DNA of 64,000 bases, taken from NCBI GenBank assembly GCA_020091685.1, contig CM034595.1:12638525-12702524 (forward strand), written 5' to 3'. Below the pieces are notes generated by a model that was not told the origin of the DNA, ran no database searches, and saw only the letters and a list, made by a program, of their open reading frames with translations. Position 1 is the stretch's first letter. The number at the start of each line of letters is the position of its first letter. This document shows positions 12,301-25,100 of this stretch, piece after piece. The translations under genes and the position numbers were made by a program. The stretch is from Lutjanus erythropterus (lineage: Eukaryota; Chordata; Actinopteri; Lutjaniformes; Lutjanidae).

Positions 12301-15300
12301 TCGGCATTAAGAATTTAATCAATTAAAAATGCTTTAATCAATAATCAGTTTTGCCACTTTTATGTAAGTTGTTTTTTTTGTCTACAAGCTTTTATTTTAT
12401 TGTTTTGCTCAATCTTTACATTGTAAAGGTTTCTACCTCAGTATAAAGGTTGAATAAAATATGAATGAAAGGGAAACTTAAACTTAAAATGGGAAAAAAA
12501 AACATAAAATGAAAGTAAATTATTAATTGTTAATTATTAATTGATTGTTGGCATTTTCAGCTATCGGTTAAGGAAAATGCACAAAATTTGCATCCCTAGT
12601 TTGACATGTCACCGGGTTTTTGCAATTTTATTTATAAGTCACAAAAATTCACCACATGCTGTTGCCCTCATTTTAAGTGAAATAACTCTAAGTAGAAAAA
12701 TCTCTATGGTGATTAAATGGAATTGATTAAGTATTGAAGATGGTTATTTGCTTGTTTTCCCTTTCCACCATCAGACACAGCGTCACGTGACAGACCTGTA
12801 TGAAGACCTTCGGGATGGACATAACCTGATCTCGCTGTTGGAGGTCCTCTCTGGGGAGACACTGGTGAGTACTGCCGCCACGTCTGATTTCTTCGACTCT
12901 GTCTAAGCTCTGCATGTTTTACTTCAACCATCCACCAAAACAAAACCTAATCCAGACGAATTTCATAAGATATGCTTATCTTAAATCAACCAGGAATATC
13001 ATCCTTGTGGCAACAAGTTCTAACAAATCGCAGCCAAGTTGTCAGTCAGAGGCTTAACCTGAGCTGAACTATGCTAAACAAAGACTCCTTTCGCTCTATC
13101 TCAGCTATTTGACCAGCCATTTTTATTTTCTTTGCTAGATTTTTACTTTTTCACACACCCTTTAGTCTTGTTATGTCTGTAAATAAGATCCTACGCATCA
13201 GACTCATTTCAAAGCTCGCAGCAGGGTGCTGTATGTTTTGCACCCTGGGGTTACAGAAGCTTCTCTGCTGCTGTGGTTCATCGCTTCCTCCACCAGCTCC
13301 AGCTCCGCTCATCTTCTGAATGCCTCCATAGCCTCAACACATTAACTCTGGCCTGTTTGTGTGAGCGTGCGTGTAAACTATACTCCTGTCTGATCTAAAT
13401 GTTCTTCTCTCCGTCGCTTCCCGTTTGCCTTCTTTTAAACCTTCCTCTGTGTGTGCTGATCTTTGCCGTCCGGCCTCTGCCTCCTCTCTTTGCACTGCTC
13501 TTGCTGGGGCTAGCCGAGGGAGAGAGACGTGGTCAGGAGCGTTCGGTTGGTGAGTGGGTCGATAACTTAATGTAGACATCCTGTTATTATTACTTTTTTT
13601 TTTTTTTTTTAATATTATTCACATGTGCTGTCCTGGTGATTTGGCGGTGCACGGCAGCCACACCTCCCTGGCGGTGTTTTGTTGCTTTTTCTTTCCATTC
13701 TCTCATTGACAAGTTTGCTTTTAGCACATAGCTACAGGATATAAACAAAAATATTCAATTATCAATAGGTGCTGCTGATACATGCAGGACTCGACTTTGA
13801 TTGACATGATGGCTTTTGGCATGAGCAGTTCTTTATTTTGCACTGTGGCACGAGCTTTTGAAACATCTGTGTTTGTTCCTTCTTTTTTCTTTAGCTTCAC
13901 TTTTTGAATCTACATTTGAGATTCAAAAGACAAACTGATTATACTGTAACATGAGCTAATTTCAGCCTGCTGTCAGATGACTTAAATGATACAAAACCTT
14001 GTCGCTGGCTCAGTCAATGCACATTTCCTGCTGTTATCAGTATACTAAAGGGTTTATTTTACTCCATGTTCCATTTATTTCCTGTGTGGGATAGTGGTGA
14101 AGAGGACTGAGCCAAAGAAAACAATACCATGTGGATCATAAAGTCAACTCAGTATCTCTACAGACACAAAAATAAATCAAAATAATGAATTCCTAATCGA
14201 AAAATATACAAGATTCACCAGTTATTCCTACATGTGTTCTTTCTGTAAATGTCTTTCCATCTTATTTTCAGTTTATCTCCCCAGTCGTTTTTTCCGTTTT
14301 GACAGGATACTTTCCGTTCTCCTTTTCCAAAAGGATCGTCAGTGTCAGTCAAGCATCTATCGAGTAACTAAACACTGTATTTATCTTTTGTCTCTCCTCC
14401 TCAGCCCAGAGAGAAAGGCCGCATGCGATTCCACAAACTGCAGAATGTACAGATAGCACTGGACTTCCTCAAACACCGGCAGGTATGGCACGTAGTAAAA
14501 TGAGACCCTGAATCCTGAAAAACTGTGAAAACTTTTTTTCATTAACCTTTTTAATTTTCATTTACTCATTGTTGCTTTGTTTTCTCAGGTCAAGCTGGTT
14601 AACATCAGAAATGACGACATAGCAGATGGGAACCCCAAGCTGACCCTGGGGTTAATATGGACCATCATCCTCCACTTCCAGGTCTCCTCCTCTGTCAGTG
14701 TTGTGTTTCATTATTATTATCGCTCTTATACCTCTGTCTCTGGGATCTGCACCTATCAGCTGCTGTTTCCCGTCTCCCTGGAGCCAATCAGAGGGGATTC
14801 TGCTCTTCATAATTCTTCTCAAAGAAGACATTTTCTGATACCTCTCACCATATTTCTAGAAACATTTACAGCTATTATAACGTACTAACTCTGCCATCAA
14901 GTATTCTAGTAGCTACTTTATAAACAGTATAAAGAAATGACACACCATCAGGGTGTGTAAGTATGAGTCACTCTCCCGAGGGGAGGGTGTGTCAGGCCAA
15001 ACTTGTCATGTTACACTCCCAGTTACATCCCAGGCATCCAGGCCGTTTCCTGCTTTTCTTGTGTATGCCAAGAGCTGCCAGGCAGAAATCCCTGGGTATC
15101 AGCCCAACGGGCGGGGCCACACCCTTTTATGTCAGATAATTGTGGTTTGGGTTGCACAAAAACTCAGCATGGGAAACAAAGGAGACACTGGTAGTGAGAG
15201 TGGTGATCTGGTCAAGGTGCATCACTGCGCCCTGTAGATACATGCAATGTTCTGTTCTGCAATGAGTCTTTATACTTTTGTATAAAAGAGAGGGGAAAAC

Positions 15301-16134
15301 AGCTGGGTTGTGGTTGCTGGTGAGTCATAGTGATCAAAGTGGAGAGTAAAATTACCCTTTTATCATGTAGTGTCACGATCTGGTCATCCTAAATCAATTA
15401 CTTTTTATAGAGAATAGATTTTGTACACTCTGAAGTTGAACGTGCATGCGAGATCTGGATTTAAATAGTTATTCAAGCACCTACATAATGAAAGCATAAA
15501 TATTTTATGTAGTCTGTATGCATTTTATTTGAAAAGGTTCTAAAAAAAGGCATGAAGAGGGATGTAATTATGGAAAAGTATTATGGCTACGCATGAGGAA
15601 AAAAAACAGTGAGAGGAGGAAGATGTTTTTTTTTCATAAAGTGAAAATGTCCAAAATGTTGGTATTAGTGCCAGGCATAAGAAAAGAAAATCAGAGAAGG
15701 TTATTATCATCATCATTATTGTTATTGTTATTGTCAAAAGTCAAAATAAATGAAATACCATTCTGATTTTATTTTCAAAATATCATTTTAAACTTTATTC
15801 TCGACATTTTGACTTTTATCTCACCATTTCAACTTAATAATCAAAATGCAGAAAAAAGAAAATAAAATCTTCCTCCCCTAATTGATGTTTTTCTTATAAC
15901 TGACACTGATACTGAAAGTTTGACTATTCTCGACATTCAGACTTTATTCTTGAAATGCGAAATCAAACCTCCACTTATTTATTCCATTATGCTTGGCCCT
16001 CCAGACTCTATTTATTTTTGATGATTTCTTTTTAAAAAGATTCCTTATTAAAGATGTTTGCAGAATTGCAGGGCAGATCAGTTCGGGGAAAAGAATTTAT
16101 ATGGCACAAATACACGAGTACAGACACATTTATG

Positions 16135-16175
<41 letters not shown>

Positions 16176-19100
16176 GAAAACCCAATGCCTATGACTCATC
16201 CGCAATTTCTCCAAATGAAAAGTTATCTGGATGCTGCAACAGCGTTTTCCAGACTAGACCAGACAGAAATCCTGCTGCATCTTGTGACCCGAGTCAGAAG
16301 CAACAAAACTTTACACTACTGATATAAAAAAGACACAATATGATAACTGACTGCTCAACCACAAAAGATATTAAAGGTCCAGTGTGCAAGATTTAAAGAG
16401 CTTTATTGGCAGATTATGAAAGAAATGGAATATATTTGTCATAAGAATGTTTCCATTTGTGTATAATCACCTGAAAACATAAATTGAATGAGCCCTATAT
16501 ATCTATAGAGGGTGCGGGTGCTGTTCCATTTTTCTACAGTAGCTGAGAATGGACAAACAACAGTTGCTGTAGATGTGGCCTTTTGCGTTTCACAGCTACC
16601 GTAGATGTTCACTGCTAGATGCCAGTAATCCTACACACTGGTCCTTTAAGTCACTGAATGATGAAGGTGTTAATTGATCTCGGGCATGATAATAACATAT
16701 TCATGATAAGTAATCATTGGTGTCCAGTAATTCCATTCAAATGGGACCTTTTGGTTTCTACTAATGACTAATTTGTTTTTCCATTTCTTCATTGGATTAT
16801 TAACATATTCCACACATCAGCCACCTTCCTAACATGTTTATTTATATACATTGTCTCAGATCTCAGACATTCAGGTCAACGGCCAGTCAGAGGACATGAC
16901 GGCCAAGGAGAAGCTGCTGCTCTGGTCCCAGAGGATGACAGACGGCTACCAGGGCATCCGCTGTGATAACTTCACCACCAGCTGGAGGGACGGCAAGCTC
17001 TTCAACGCTGTCATACACAAACACTAGTAAGTGGTGAATTTATTACTGATTAACTGTATGAAAAACAGCCATGCAAACAGTTTCAAGAACACACTGTCTA
17101 TTGTACTAACTACTGCCCACTTAACCTAGCATTGCCAGACCAATCCATAAATCCATATTAGTCTGGAACCTTCAAGTTCGTCTTCGATTTACGAGGGGCG
17201 TTATCAGTGGTCACTGACCAAAATGCCTTTGGACACAATTGGTTAGACCAACAACCACCACAGCAATAAACTGTGTGATGTAGCGCAGTAAATTCAACTT
17301 TTTACCAAATCCTGTCAGAGATGTGGCAAACACATCTTTCTTAACAAAAGATTTAAGGGCAGTTGTTTGTTTTGCCTTTGGAAGAAAATTACCGTTCAAT
17401 TTAGGGTTGCAAATATTGTGCCTTTTTTTCCTAAGCAATAGTTAATGAGATACAAAACACATGTTTTTTTTCTCTCATGAGGATTATTTAAATAGTTCTA
17501 GCAGCACATTATTTGATTGAAACATTAATTCATGAAGCAGACACAGTTTAAATGAACCTCACTTGAAAAGGCTGCTCTTGTCCGCCTGTCCAGTGTGAGA
17601 TGGGGTTCAACTGCTGCTATTTCTACAGTAACCAGGAAGACAAGCCATGAGAAAATCTGTGAGCCCCAGAGAAATGGTACATTTTTAATTGGTTAAATTC
17701 TTAATGGGGATTAATGATTGATCATTAACATCCCTAGTCCAGTTTGTTTAATACTGATGCAATGGCAGACTCAACAGAAAGCTCCACATTGTTTATGAAA
17801 ACGCCTCAGTCATCGTATCAAACCCACCCCATATTAGACCAACAGTTGTGATTGGCCTGATGAGATCCAGGGTGGGTGGAAATCTGTCTGAATGGGACGG
17901 CGATGAAGATGCCAGAGCAAATTAAACATGAGTGCGCAGATTCGTTTAGTTCCCAGACTAGTCCCACCTTCTGCTTTTATGGAATCATACAGCAAGCAGT
18001 AGAAAATGTGGGGTTTTATATTTGCTTCTGTAATTCGAGATGCTGGATCTTGTCAGAACACATCACCATCAGTGATATTTATTGAATATTGAGTGCACTG
18101 GAGCAGGAGTGGAGCCTTGGCACACATTCGAATGTCATATTACACTTCATAATGCCAGTTTAAACCTGCTCTGTAATTAGATTCCACTTTCAGTATTGAC
18201 GAGATGTGTCTATTCCTGAAATAATTTTGGACATGATAACCATGAATGTGATGGCAATATATCTGATTTATTTTAATGGACAGTTTGATATAGATTTAAC
18301 AGTGCAGAGCCTTCATGTAGTTGTACTCACAGTGCTCAAATTATCTGTTAAATTGAAAGCTGATATTTTTGCTTTATACTTCCCATAGAAATATCTTCTT
18401 TTGGCCTGTATTGCTGTTACTGCACCTGACAGTACTGGTTTCATGCTGCTATAATAAAATCTGTATTAAAGGCTCTCCAGGAACATTTCAGGCCTTTAGG
18501 CTAGGAATATCATTGGCAGGAGTTGGCCATGAGTAATACTCTACTCAATGCCTTGATGTTAATTCCTCTATTAAGTATGATTAACTTATTAAACTGTTGG
18601 GAACCTAGTATTAAAAATTAAAATCTGAACACCTTGCTGTTGAACTCTGCACATGTTAATTTTCCTGATGTTGTCATGTGTCTTTACAGTAGAATTAGTG
18701 GTTAAGGGTTGCTTTGTGTAATTGCATCCTGGGAAATGAATGCACAGTTGTTTCTCAGCAAGATTTGTCAATACAGTTTACAGTTTGTTGGTTTCCTTTT
18801 AGGTGTTTTAATACAGGGTTTCATGCACGGTCCAGACAGCAAACAGAAGAAAAAGTGGTATTAGATGAGAGAAAGTTGAATTCTGAGGAAGACACAATCC
18901 TTTAGAGCCATTATGTATTGAAAGAAAGGGATGCCTGCAGGGGCAAGTTTTCTTAGACTTGGACGTGTACCTGCAGCTTTTTCTCTCTTGTGTGTTTTTC
19001 TTTTTTGGAGCCACCTGAGGCTGGATTAGAGCCGTCTTTCATAAAGGTGAGGGGTGTGGTGCGTGGGCGTTACTGTAGCACTCTGAGGCTGCTGCATGAA

Positions 19101-22100
19101 AACTGTGGTTATTTAGTGCCGAGGCAGAATTCAGGGCATCCTAGTGCAGAATATGCGTTCACCCAGAGAATTCAGGATTTTCCAAGATTTACAAGTTGAA
19201 TTTAGAAAAGTCTCAGCAACCCCTGAGGAGGATTAAGAGGATCTTTAAATGATGATGGACACATGAGACTATGCAAAGGATGGATTTACATGCACCCATC
19301 AAAAGATTTATCTCTATGAATGAATAACCTTTTTACTTGTCTTTGGACGAGGAGCTTCTGGCACATTTGAAGATGCTCAGTGTACGGAAGAAGTCTAAGC
19401 CTAAGAAGCGAAGCCTAGGCTTCATCGGTGGCACTTCAGGATCCGTCAGCGATTTGGACGACCGGGTGGTCATGTTGTGCGAGGATATCCCATCAGAGGG
19501 ATCCTCCTGGGACTCAGGCAGGGGCTCCCATAGCTCAGGGGCTCGATCGAGCAGCGAGGAACTGGGCCAGGGATGGAGGTCCCGTAGCCTTCATGGAAGG
19601 GAGGGAGTGAGCATGAGCAGCTCCTCTAAGCCAACAAAGCAGTACTCCGTTCGGGAAGTCCGCCATGTGGAGTCTTCTCCCGTTTCTGGACGGAGGTCCA
19701 CTATACGTATCAGAGAGATGTATGAATCTGCTCCTGCTGTTGCTTTTTGCATATACTGCACTGTATTTGCTTATCACATATCACAATCAGTACTGCAGGG
19801 AGGTGTATTGCACATTTGAATTTGTGTAGTTGGTAATGCATTTGAAACTGCTTTAGTTGTGACATATGATTGAAAGTTCTATGCATATATATGTGTGCAT
19901 GATAGATGAGGCTCAGTGATGGATTCAGTCTGTTCTGCTGTTCTGCATTGAGGACGTGAACTTTTGTCTGTTCTGGGAGATGTTCAAGGTGCGAGTGACT
20001 GCCAACTTAAAATGTGTCAGCTTGATTTTTGTTAGCTGCTCTATAAATTACAATCCATCTATAGATGCTCTGACATCTGCCAGCGTGAGTCAAACACCCA
20101 GAGGACAAAAAAGGCAGGTGCTGGTACAGGTCTGTGAGAAAGGTGAACGGTTGGGCTTTTTAACAGCTTTTAGCCACTGGCAGAAGCTCTTAAAAAGCAC
20201 AGCCACTGCTGCTAATATATTTAGGATTATGTCATATATTATTCTGCACATTTGTTAATGTTAAAGGGACAGTTCACCTAAAAATTAAAAATACAGATTT
20301 TGACACTTACTTTTAGAGCTGTTTATCCATCTAGATTGTGTTGATGTGGGTTGCCAGTCAGTTTCATGTAGGAACTATTTTCTTTTTACCAAACCATATC
20401 AGCCAACCATGTCATTGTGCAGAAGGAAGCATCCATCTGCTCATGGATGAGAGTGTCGTCTTTGGGCACAGGGATGTAAACATTAATGTCTTCCTTCTCG
20501 GCTGAGCTGTAACATTAGCACCACTGAGCTAGCTTGCACAATGACATGGTATAGAGACATTGCTTTTGAGTCTGTATTTTTTTTTTCATTTAGTTCCATT
20601 ATATTCAAGAGAAGGCAGACATCTCTACGGCTGATAGCTCCAAAACTCAGCCACACCTGAACAATCTCAATAGATAAATTGCACTGCAGGCCAGAGGAGA
20701 AACATGTTTTTTGATTTGAGGGGGAACTGTCCCTTTAATAACATTTAGTCCTCCATTCTTCCCCATTTCTCAAGTCTTAATTTTTATTCCTGAGACTGCA
20801 AATAGAACATGGAAAACAAGGAATACACACTGTACTTTTTAGTATAGCTTAAAAATTTCCCTGTCAAAGAGTCAACATGGACCCACTAATACACTGCAAT
20901 CAAATGTATATTGGCAATGTTCAAAATGGATACATTACACATACATACCAATGGTTGAAGGTTACTGTAAATTACTTACAACCCTCTGACCTGGGCCCCG
21001 TTGGTGATCATTTGTGACTGTGTTCCCCTAGTCCCAGACTCATCGACATGGGCAAAGTGTACCGACAGACCAACCTGGAGAACCTGGAACAGGCCTTCGG
21101 CGTGGCAGAGAGAGACCTGGGAGTGACACGCCTGCTGGACCCAGAGGGTAAGACAGGCCAAAGTCCAATTTAATCAGAAGCACCAGACTTGTTTGTTGAT
21201 ACTGGTGATAGATTTGTTCTGAATCTTTGTTGTGTCATTATGCATAAATATTAGAAGTTACTGACTGTCATTAAATTAGAGCATAAAATAATAAGATTGT
21301 AATACAATTTTACCTTATCCTTTCAGATGTGGATGTCCCACACCCTGATGAGAAGTCCATCATCACTTACGTATCATCCCTGTATGATGCCATGCCTCGG
21401 GTCGATGTGCATGACGGCCTCAGAGCTAACGTGAGCAGAACTCCTTCTATATTATGAACACCGGTTGATGCACACCTCCAAAATGCTATAAATAAATGTG
21501 CTTGGGGGTAACACAAATGTTTGCTCTAATTTGATCTGGTTGAATCTTTGATCAGATTTAATCAAAACCGAACAAGCTTGTGACTGTTCTCATGAATGAG
21601 CTTTTGTTTGCAGTGTTTTCCCCGCAGAAGTTTAAAGAGAAATAGAAGTCTTGTGAAACCAAGTATCGCAGGAAATTAGCAACCTGTGGTGTTAGCGCTG
21701 CAGAAAATGAGGCGTTAGGATCATATGTTTTGTTGCTAATCATTTGCTTTCATAAAACACGCTGTACGGTACGTTATACAAACTCATTCATTGAACTTAT
21801 GCTATGCGTGTAATGTCCTAATCTTAAATTTGACTGACATAAAGTGAAAACTGATCTCTTCAAATGAATTTCTTAATGGTTACAACTGCACATAATAAGT
21901 TTGGGAGAATTGCAGAAATATGCTTGTGTCTGTCTCCCACCATTGTCCTCCGTCTCCCACTGCCCCCTTCATCAACCCCGTCACCACTCTGCCTCCCTGT
22001 GCGCTCACACAAGACCTGGATTGTTGGTACATAATTGAGTTTAGCCTGGTGTGTGAGTGAGAGAACATGGAGACGCCAGAGAAGAAAAGCCCTCCTGTCC

Positions 22101-25100
22101 GTTGTTGTTTAACTCCAAACTGTCTTTTCTGCTGCGTTGGCTGCAGGAGCTGGAGCTGCGCTGGCAGGAGTACTACGAGCTGGTGACTCTTCTGCTCCAG
22201 TGGATCCGCCACCATGTCATGATCTTCGAGGAGAGGAAGTTCCCTGCCAGCTACGAAGAGATAGAGGTGAGGTGATACTCTGATATTATGAGATCTGTCT
22301 TTGTTATGGGTATCTTTAAAGTTGAGCAGCACAAATATATGTGAAAAAAATGACTTAATAACATAAGTCTTGTGAAAAAGAGGTTTTGGAGGCCGTCCAT
22401 TGTTAGATCAAAGAGCATGCTTACATAATGTCTAGCTGTGGGCAGATCGAGGCAACTGTATTCCCAGACATTGTTGTGCTGTAGGTGGGGCAGTGCCAGT
22501 GCTGAGAAAACACAGCCAAAAGGCAAATCATGCTAAACCTAATCCTCAGAAGAATCACTGCTGTGCCACTCCCTGTCAGCACTGCAGAACAAAAGCATGG
22601 CGTGACTTCAGTATTTTTGTTAACTCACTTTGAAGTCAAATTATCAGCAGCACGGCGTCATCAAAAGTAAAGGTTCAGATGTGCGTCTTTGGTTAGTTTG
22701 GTTAGAGACTGGGTCACATTTTTCTTCATTGATAAAGGCAGTAAAGTTATTTGTCTCAGTATAATTTCAACTCAATTTCAACCTGCTATGTGACTGAAAA
22801 AATGATACTATAGAGAAAAGCACCTGAACTGTAGCGTGATGTGTTAGCTTAATTTACTTATCCTATTAAGAAAATTAGGATTTCAAATTAATTTAACTGT
22901 TTCAAGTGCATAACACTTCCTTAAAAAGCAACATAATAATGTTCTGCACAAGTAAAATGAAGGCAGATTTTTTAGATGTCTGTGAACAAAATCACATTTT
23001 TAAAATGTATGCATTTGTGTGTATTTTTCTTCTAGCTTCTGTGGCGGCAGTTCTTGAAGTTCAAAGAAACAGAGCTGCCGGTTAAAGAGTCTGACAAGAA
23101 CCGGTCTAAACACATCTACCAGTCCTTTGAGGCAAGATAACCCCAATTTTCCATTCTTTTGTGTTTTATTGTATTCTGCTCTATTGAGTGATGACTTACT
23201 CATACTGATCCCGACTGTCCACAGAGTGCCGTGCATGCTGGTCAGGTGAAGGTCCCTCCAGGATACCATCCCATTGATGTGGAGAAAGAATGGGGTCGGC
23301 TTCATGTGGCCATCCTGGAACGAGAACGACTGCTCAGGATAGAGTTTGAGAGGTTAGGACTGTGGCAGATATGAAATACCTTTTTTATTTATAAAATTTA
23401 TATTGTACTAGTTTTTCCTCAACTCATGAGTGTAGTGATATCAAGACAGAACAGTATGGAAATAAATAAGTCAAGCACCACATCTAGCTCATAGACTAAC
23501 TGGCTAACTGATGTTAAGACACCAGTGAATGTAAATATAAATGTATAGTATGTTAAAAAAGAGCCAGTAAAAAGAACATCATTAAAGGTTCAGAAAGGAC
23601 AAAACAATGCTAAGTGCTACCCTCGCTTGTTCCAATAGAGGCTGGAAAAATACTGTAATAGTCCTGACAGTTTTTAGTTTGGAAACATTAATAATAATAG
23701 GCTTAGTAATAGGCTTAGCAGTTTATAGTTTTGGAACATTAATAAGATACTAAATTGAATTTAATTATTAGAATTTATAACTGAAAAATACCACCTAGCT
23801 AGTAGCCTAGATTTAGCCTCATCAACATCACCGAAGCTATGCTCAGGAACGTATGACAAAAAATATGTCATGAATAATTATATTTGTATTTACCTTTTCT
23901 TTATCAAACAGTTTATTATTTCACCATTGTATTTTTTTTAGTTGCAGGCTTATTACATAATTTCCTGCTTTGGTAGAAACATTCTGGTGAAACGATCTTT
24001 GAATTGTTGTTGGCTCGTTTTAAATTGAGATGGATGTGTTCCTAATTGTACACATAAAAAAAGACATAATTAAGTTTGATGAAACATGATAAATGTATTT
24101 AGAATAGCGTTGCATACTAGAAAATGGGATGGTTTCATGTCACGAGATTGTCCACTCATCCTGCAGTCTGATGGTCTTGTTTATGGTTCAGAGATGTGGA
24201 ATGACTGAATGGGCAGACTGGATGTCTTTGTCAGAAAACGCAGACTTTTGTGTCTCACTCTGCGCTGCTACGTGGCAGTGTTTTCCTGAGACACAATGGG
24301 AGTATGAGAGGAGCGGACTTTCTCATAGCTGGAACTGTAGTTTTTATAAAATTGTTGAGGAATGGCATTTGTGAGTGACCCTCATAAATTGGAGTATTTG
24401 CTGCAACACAGATGGCCGTAAGTTGTGAGCTTCCATAAGTTGCAGAGTTTCTTGTGGTCTAAATGCAGTGTGGTTGTAACACAGGTTTTTAAAAATCTGT
24501 GTTACAACCACACTGCATTTAGATACTAATAATATTAATACTGTGGGAGCTGTGGAACAAAGAATATCACAATTTTATTTGTTTTATTGATCATATTATT
24601 TTCTTTATTGATCTTATCCAGGCTTGAGAAGCTCCAGAGGATTGTCACTAAAGTTCAGATGGAGTCTGGGATGTGTGATGACCAACTCAGCCACTTGGAG
24701 ACCCTGCTGCAGACCGTGAGTCCTATTTAGGTCAAACGCTGAAAGTACTTTGAAATGTGTTTACAGAGAAGAAATAAGTCAGAGTCCAGAAGATGATCAT
24801 ACTTAATAGGCCATGTGGCTTTTGTTAACGTCATTTTGACCAAAGATCACAAGTTTTGGATTAGAATTTTAACTGAACTTTTAAAATACCAGTTTCAACT
24901 TTTAAAAGAATTCAGCTGTGCAGTAGCAGCAGTCTTGAGCAGAAGATTGCCACCGGCATCAGCATACATACCAGTCATTATTCAATCCAAAGTACGGCCT
25001 CATTCACTACTCTCTGTAAAGGTTACCTGTCAAATTTGTCATGCATAACTACAGAAAAATAAAGAAAAAAATCATAGGAATCTCTAGTAACCTTCAGGCA

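Larger units (their letters stand above)
7282..12774 (+). other. plec: plectin intron 2
   Basis: It contains the 15-bp alternative exon 2-alpha at 11745-11759, a degenerate TAGCTAGC-rich tandem repeat (8238-8436), a poly-A tract near 11524, and an AT-rich repeat-like block at about 12282-12602. Nothing else coding was recognised. Confidence 0.7.
14682..16859 (+). other. plec: plectin intron 5
   Basis: No coding exon seen. Contains a CA microsatellite (16138-16171) and a 279-bp MITE (16371-16649). Confidence 0.7.
17027..21031 (+). other. plec: plectin intron 6 (splits CH2)
   Basis: 4-kb intron with a candidate alternative first exon (19373-19719), a MITE at 20261-20738, and a probable old interspersed repeat at about 17135-17960. 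Confidence 0.65.
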
